Origin: Diplolepis rosae
Taxonomy: Eukaryota > Arthropoda > Insecta > Hymenoptera > Diplolepididae
Assembly (NCBI GenBank): GCA_030998225.1
Contig: JAPYXD010000698.1
Coordinates: 21,033,001-21,097,000 of the forward strand
Length of the DNA: 64,000 nucleotides
Direction of reading: 5' to 3'
Made by a program: the position numbers and the translations under genes. The notes under the pieces are model-generated. The model was not told where the DNA came from. It saw nothing but the letters and a program-made list of their open reading frames with translations, and did no database searches. Below, piece by piece: positions 61,301-64,000 of this stretch. How positions within the stretch are numbered: the first letter of the stretch is position 1; the number at the start of each line of letters is the position of its first letter.

Positions 61301-63261
61301 GTTAATAATTAAAAGCTGAGTCCGTCATTATAATAGGTGTTAAACGAGCAAACAGAGTTTGTAAACTAAGGGAATACATCGACGAGAGTTTATAGTATAA
61401 GTTAACAACGAAGAAACTAACACAAATAAGAACCAATGTGTAAGAAATTCAAACCTAAATTCAATCACGAATCTAATAATTTTAATAATGGGAAGTAAAT
61501 TCTATTTAAAGTAAATATGTCCTCCTTTTTGTTGATACTAAATTTGTTGCATTTTATATGAATCATCTCAGATGTTAATCTTCTTTTATAATCAGATTCG
61601 TAATCAATAATTTTAACATGTTCCCAATCAAACTCGTGATTAAATTCAGCCCGATGTTTAAATACGACAGATTCGCTATTTTTGTTGTTTTTATGTTCAT
61701 TAATTCGAGTTTTTAGAGATCTTTTCGTTTCACCTATATATATGGCAGGACAGTTATGATACTTGAAGCTATAAACAATGTTAGTTTGTCAATAATTGTC
61801 TATAATTCCGTCAAAAATTGACCGATTTTAACAGTTTTCACTTTAAAATAAATTCTAATAATTTGCACTACCGAATACACTTGAAAACAATTGCTCGTTG
61901 ATTGTTATTAATTTTTTATTCAGCAATAAATAAAAATTACAATTTTTTTTTAAATTCAATATCTCGAAAAAAGTATATTTTTTTTCTCTTAAACTTTGTT
62001 CGAATTAAAAAGACACCTTGAATTTCAATTCGACATTTTAAAGTAAAAATGGTTTCAATTGGTCAATTTTTGACGAAGTTATAGACAATTGAAAGAAAGT
62101 TCTCGCAAATAAATGAAAAAATTGATTTTCACCCAAAAAACGAAATTGCCGATAAATCTCAGAAAATTTTTTTTTCGGCCCAAAAAAAATAAGTATCTCA
62201 TTATTTCGACTAAAGAGCAACATATTTGAATTTCGTTCCAAAATAAAATCGTGTCCTGAATGGACCAGTTGAATTGAGATGGAAAGCATCAACGTTAAAA
62301 AAATAGTCACTATTTTTATTTAATTTTACTTTATAAATATGATGAGCATTATTTTGTACCTTTGCTTTCAGTTTAACGTTTTTCGTTCGAAGAGAATTAT
62401 TTTCGCTTTCTAACTCCTTTTTCTTATTTATATATTGATCACGCTCTTTCGTTACTTCAGTTAATTGGCTTTTATAGCTGTTTAACAAAAAGCCTTTATT
62501 GGCATTCACAGACTCAATACGGTGCAGCCTAAACAAATTTTTATTATGTTTAGAGTATGCAATTAAAAAAAAAAAAAATAAATCCAGATGTTTATTCAAA
62601 TTTTTACTGGAACTTTATTTTGTAATTCTGATTTTCATAATTCACTTTTTACTTGTTTCTTAGCTCTGAAATAGTAATGCAATTTTCATCGTCTTTTCTC
62701 TTCAAATTTGTCAATTCTCGACTTTTGTGTAAATCATTAAAACGAGCATTATTATGTCTTTCATGCTGATCTTTAGTCATTTTGCTTTCCATCCATTCTT
62801 TCGTATCTTCGAATTTCTTTCGCAATAACATATTTTCACTAATGAGATTATTCAGATTCATGTCAGTTATTGCGAGTTCCTTCTTTAATCTTGAGAAACA
62901 CTTTTCCAGAATTTCATGCTCGTGATTTTTTTCATTCAGTGCTTTTCGCGTTTCTAGGAATTCTTGCCTTACTTTGTTTAGTTTTAAAATTGTATTTCGT
63001 AACTAGAAAAAAATTTATTACAAATAAAACTGCAAAAAAATTTGTTTACTGTTTTTATTGTAATAATAAAGAATATAAACTACTTTTTTCTGTAGCTTCT
63101 TTGAAAATTTCCCAATAAATTTCATCCGTTTCGTGCCTTTTTTTTTATAATTCAGAGCACATGGACCAAATTTTTCGAGAACAGAAGCGCAGATTTGAAT
63201 TATTTTCTCTTGTAGCATTTCATTTTTGTCGTTGGCTTCCTTCTTTATTTGTTCTAGGTTT
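55385..63261 (-). CDS. Unrecognised coiled-coil protein, 3' part (cut by window edge)
   Basis: Exons in transcript order: about 63261-63084, 63002-62653, 62528-62360, 57160-57086, 56244-56104, 56007-55846 and 55489-55385 (stop). Phases agree throughout, giving about 390 residues. The first part is long heptad-like helix rich in Lys/Glu/Asn/Leu (LRNTILKLNKVRQEFLETRK, LISENMLLRKKFEDTK, ERDQYINKKKELESENNSLR), indicating a coiled coil. The C-terminal ~90 residues are different and partly hydrophobic (ACSILNITPGQLLQFLKGG, INSWLSDFSKIT), perhaps a small folded end domain. Upstream exons lie beyond the window. The acceptor of the first exon is ambiguous (start 63261 or 63253). Intron 3 is 5.2 kb because of nested insertions, while the others are short. 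A centrosomal, ciliary or Golgi scaffold would fit, but I cannot name it. Confidence 0.75.
55605..55722. mobile_element. ~118-bp MITE with ACACCGAAA ends
   Basis: Ends ATACACCGAAACTTAGCC and GGCTAACTTTCGGTGTA are inverted copies, with an inner GCGGAAAATC / GATTTTCCGC-type palindrome. It lies in an intron of the coiled-coil gene. A partial, oppositely oriented relative is at 47525. Confidence 0.82.
56335..56690. mobile_element. AATCCGA palindrome, copy 2 (shorter)
   Basis: Shares TTTTGTATCTCGTTTGATGA and the AATCCGA / TCGGATT words with 45722-46322. Inverse pairs include CCCAGGCATCAATCCGAGAC / GTCTCGGTTTGATGCCTGGG-type arms. It lies in an intron of the coiled-coil gene. Confidence 0.82.
57598..57626 (-). 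ncRNA. Hammerhead-ribozyme-like core
   Basis: Read on the minus strand: CTGAAGA, a hairpin with a GGCC / GGCC stem and ~10-nt loop, then GAAA followed by CG. This fits CUGANGA-stem II-GAAA. Hammerheads of this minimal kind occur in Penelope-like retroelement terminal repeats. Stems I and III and the cleavage site were not resolved. Confidence 0.5.
58206..60551. mobile_element. 2346-bp foldback element with exact 9-bp target duplication
   Basis: Terminal inverted repeats start ATGTCCGAGAAGTTGGCACC and match perfectly for about 30 bp. GCGAGCTCT flanks it on both sides (58197-58205 and 60552-60560). Joining the flanks recreates the normal array unit (GAGCTCTTCGGACTC), proving insertion. A 9-bp duplication is typical of Mutator-like (MULE) transposons. 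The whole element is a near-palindrome centred near 59365, with GCACCGCCATTTTGT sub-motifs in each arm and about five ~151-bp repeats per arm in opposite orientation. No transposase. Confidence 0.9.
58572..60125. repeat. ~151-bp satellite in mirror-image arrays
   Basis: AAAGCGAATTTCGAAAAAAG-type starts lie near 58589, 58741, 58892, 59042, 59195 and 59346. The inverse forms (AAATTCGCATTTTTGAAA) lie near 59498, 59650, 59805, 59957 and 60108. Each unit includes an 8-bp stem with 5-nt loop (GTTGTGCT / AGCACAAC) and CTCTCAGACGCATC. Open frames here are repeat-derived. Confidence 0.88.
61132..61163 (-). ncRNA. Hammerhead-ribozyme-like core next to GIY-YIG remnant
   Basis: Minus strand: CTGATGA, a stem of six pairs (GTTGGC / GCCAAC) with an 8-nt loop, then GAAA followed by CG. 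The conserved hammerhead centre is complete by eye. It lies 3' of a GIY-YIG fragment in the same orientation, the arrangement seen at the 3' end of Penelope-like elements. The cleavage strand was not resolved. Confidence 0.6.
61465..61784 (-). pseudogene. Penelope-like element GIY-YIG endonuclease remnant
   Basis: An open frame with no start codon encodes a GIY-YIG domain: TNIVYSFKYHNCPAIYIGET, then KRSLKTRINEH and an EFNHEFDWEHVKI block, ending with a stop at 61467-61465. The VYS...YIGETKRSLKTR...EH pattern is the nuclease domain at the C-terminus of Penelope-like retroelement polyproteins. No reverse transcriptase is seen upstream, so this is a 5'-truncated copy. Confidence 0.82.
61790..62095. 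repeat. Inverted pair flanking the Penelope remnant
   Basis: AATTGTCTATAATTCCGTC near 61790 matches in inverse GACGAAGTTATAGACAATT near 62075, enclosing about 300 bp of AT-rich sequence. It abuts the inner end of the outer 5.1-kb inverted repeat. Confidence 0.6.
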
Positions 63262-63336
63262 CTTTAAAACCAATTTAAAACTTAATTATTAATTTTGATA
63301 CATTTTTCGATTTTTTAATAAATCGTTGCGATAATA

Positions 63337-63940
63337 ATTTTTTTTTATTTCTAGAAACTTTATTTAGAAAGGTTTTGGGGATTTTTAAAAGTTTCAGCAC
63401 TTTAATGTATTTTTAAACTAGAAATTGTGAGTTTCTTGGGCATTTTTTGCCATTTTTCGACTTTGAATAATTTTTTTGTTTTTTAACCAATTATCATGAT
63501 TCTTTTATTATTTTGTTTCTCACAATGTGTAGTAACTTTTTGGGCGTGGAAAGCACTCTAGCTAAAAAAATAACTACACAATTTTTTTTTTATATTTTGG
63601 GATATTTTTATTAATTTTTTTATTTTATTTGTAACTTTTTTTCAGGAATGTTAGCTTCTTATCCACAACCAAAAAGTTGCTACGCATTTTAAGGAACAAG
63701 ATGAAAAAAGAATCATGACAATTGGTTGAAAAACAAAAAAGTTATTCAAAGTCAAAAAATGTAAAAGAAAATGCCCAAAAACTCAAAATTTTTAGTTTAA
63801 AAATACATAAAGGTGCTGGAATTTTTAAAAACCCTGAAAACCTTTCTAAATAAAGGTACTAGACATAAAAAAAAATTATATGAAAGGTCTAAACTCAACA
63901 AATAAAAATAAAAATATTTAAGGTGGCGGATTTCATTAAG
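63337..63940. mobile_element. GGATCCGC-family palindrome, copy 2 (left end truncated)
   Basis: Shares CTTTATTTAGAAAGGTTTTG, the GTTGCTAC words and the right end AGGTGGCGGATTTCATTAAG with 53578-54242. The left terminal part is missing. It lies just upstream of the first visible exon of the coiled-coil gene. Confidence 0.78.
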
Positions 63941-64000
63941 TTCAAGTATTTGTAAAATATATGACACCTTTCGTATTTTTCTTTTTGATCATAATTTTCT

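Larger units (their letters stand above)
57188..62290. mobile_element. 5.1-kb composite insertion with ~200-bp inverted ends
   Basis: GATGCTTTCCAT at 57188 and its inverse ATGGAAAGCATC ending at 62290 start diverged arms (roughly 80% alike by eye) of about 200 bp. These pass through AAATATGTTGCT, ATAATGAGA, TTGGGTGAAAATC and GCGAGAACT. AACG flanks both ends (57184-57187 and 62291-62294), a possible 4-bp target duplication. Removing it leaves a normal ~100-bp intron in the coiled-coil gene. Inside are a satellite array, a GIY-YIG remnant, two hammerhead-like cores and a nested foldback element. Confidence 0.65.

Noticed and set aside
62038..62310. 90-codon frame near the coiled-coil exon
   Set aside because: Lies in the outer inverted arm of the 5.1-kb insertion, and the mirrored copy at 57188-57395 gives a similar frame.

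Overview
This window is nuclear DNA of an animal, almost certainly an insect. Genes are split into short exons by GT-AG introns, the sequence is very AT-rich, and the proteins match arthropod versions of Disabled, SMN, KATNAL2, NIT2 and GPKOW. A mariner remnant, Penelope-type fragments and many palindromic elements fit this. The order cannot be fixed from sequence alone; a parasitoid hymenopteran is my guess. I rebuilt eight protein-coding genes exon by exon by matching splice sites to reading phase. Seven have both ends of the coding region inside the window; the last runs off the right edge.

Layout. 1-3300: a hairpin-type repeat element with a ~108-bp satellite core, itself interrupted by a second palindrome. 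3569-17526 (-): Disabled, 8 coding exons, with a deleted mariner in its last intron and a satellite in its first. 18.2-19.4 kb: a second satellite between the divergent Disabled and SMN genes. 20077-21769 (+): SMN. 21888-24983 (-): KATNAL2, tail to tail with SMN with overlapping polyadenylation signals. 25-29.4 kb: gene-poor, with palindromic elements. 29468-35569 (+): a small secreted VWC-domain protein, probably GPI-anchored. 38625-40927 (-): NIT2 omega-amidase. 41518-43718 (-): splicing factor GPKOW. 44-49.6 kb: gene-poor and rich in palindromes. 49607-52817 (+): an unrecognised secreted Tyr/Arg/Pro-rich protein with a furin-type site. 52.9-55 kb: two palindromic elements. 55385-63261 (-): 3' part of an unrecognised coiled-coil gene, one intron of which is swollen by a 5.1-kb nest of mobile elements.

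Functional grouping. The genes are mostly unrelated housekeeping or signalling genes: endocytic/neuronal adaptor (Disabled), snRNP assembly (SMN), spliceosome activation (GPKOW), microtubule severing (KATNAL2) and ketoacid-amide clearance (NIT2). SMN and GPKOW both serve splicing, but nothing here links them.

The striking part is the repeat landscape. At least ten long inverted repeats from several families lie in 64 kb. Several carry tandem satellites, several are nested, and most sit in introns. The best is a 2346-bp near-palindrome (58206-60551) with perfect terminal inverted repeats and an exact 9-bp target duplication; it carries about five ~151-bp repeats in each arm in mirror orientation. 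It lies inside a satellite array flanked by a Penelope-type GIY-YIG remnant and two hammerhead-ribozyme-like cores.
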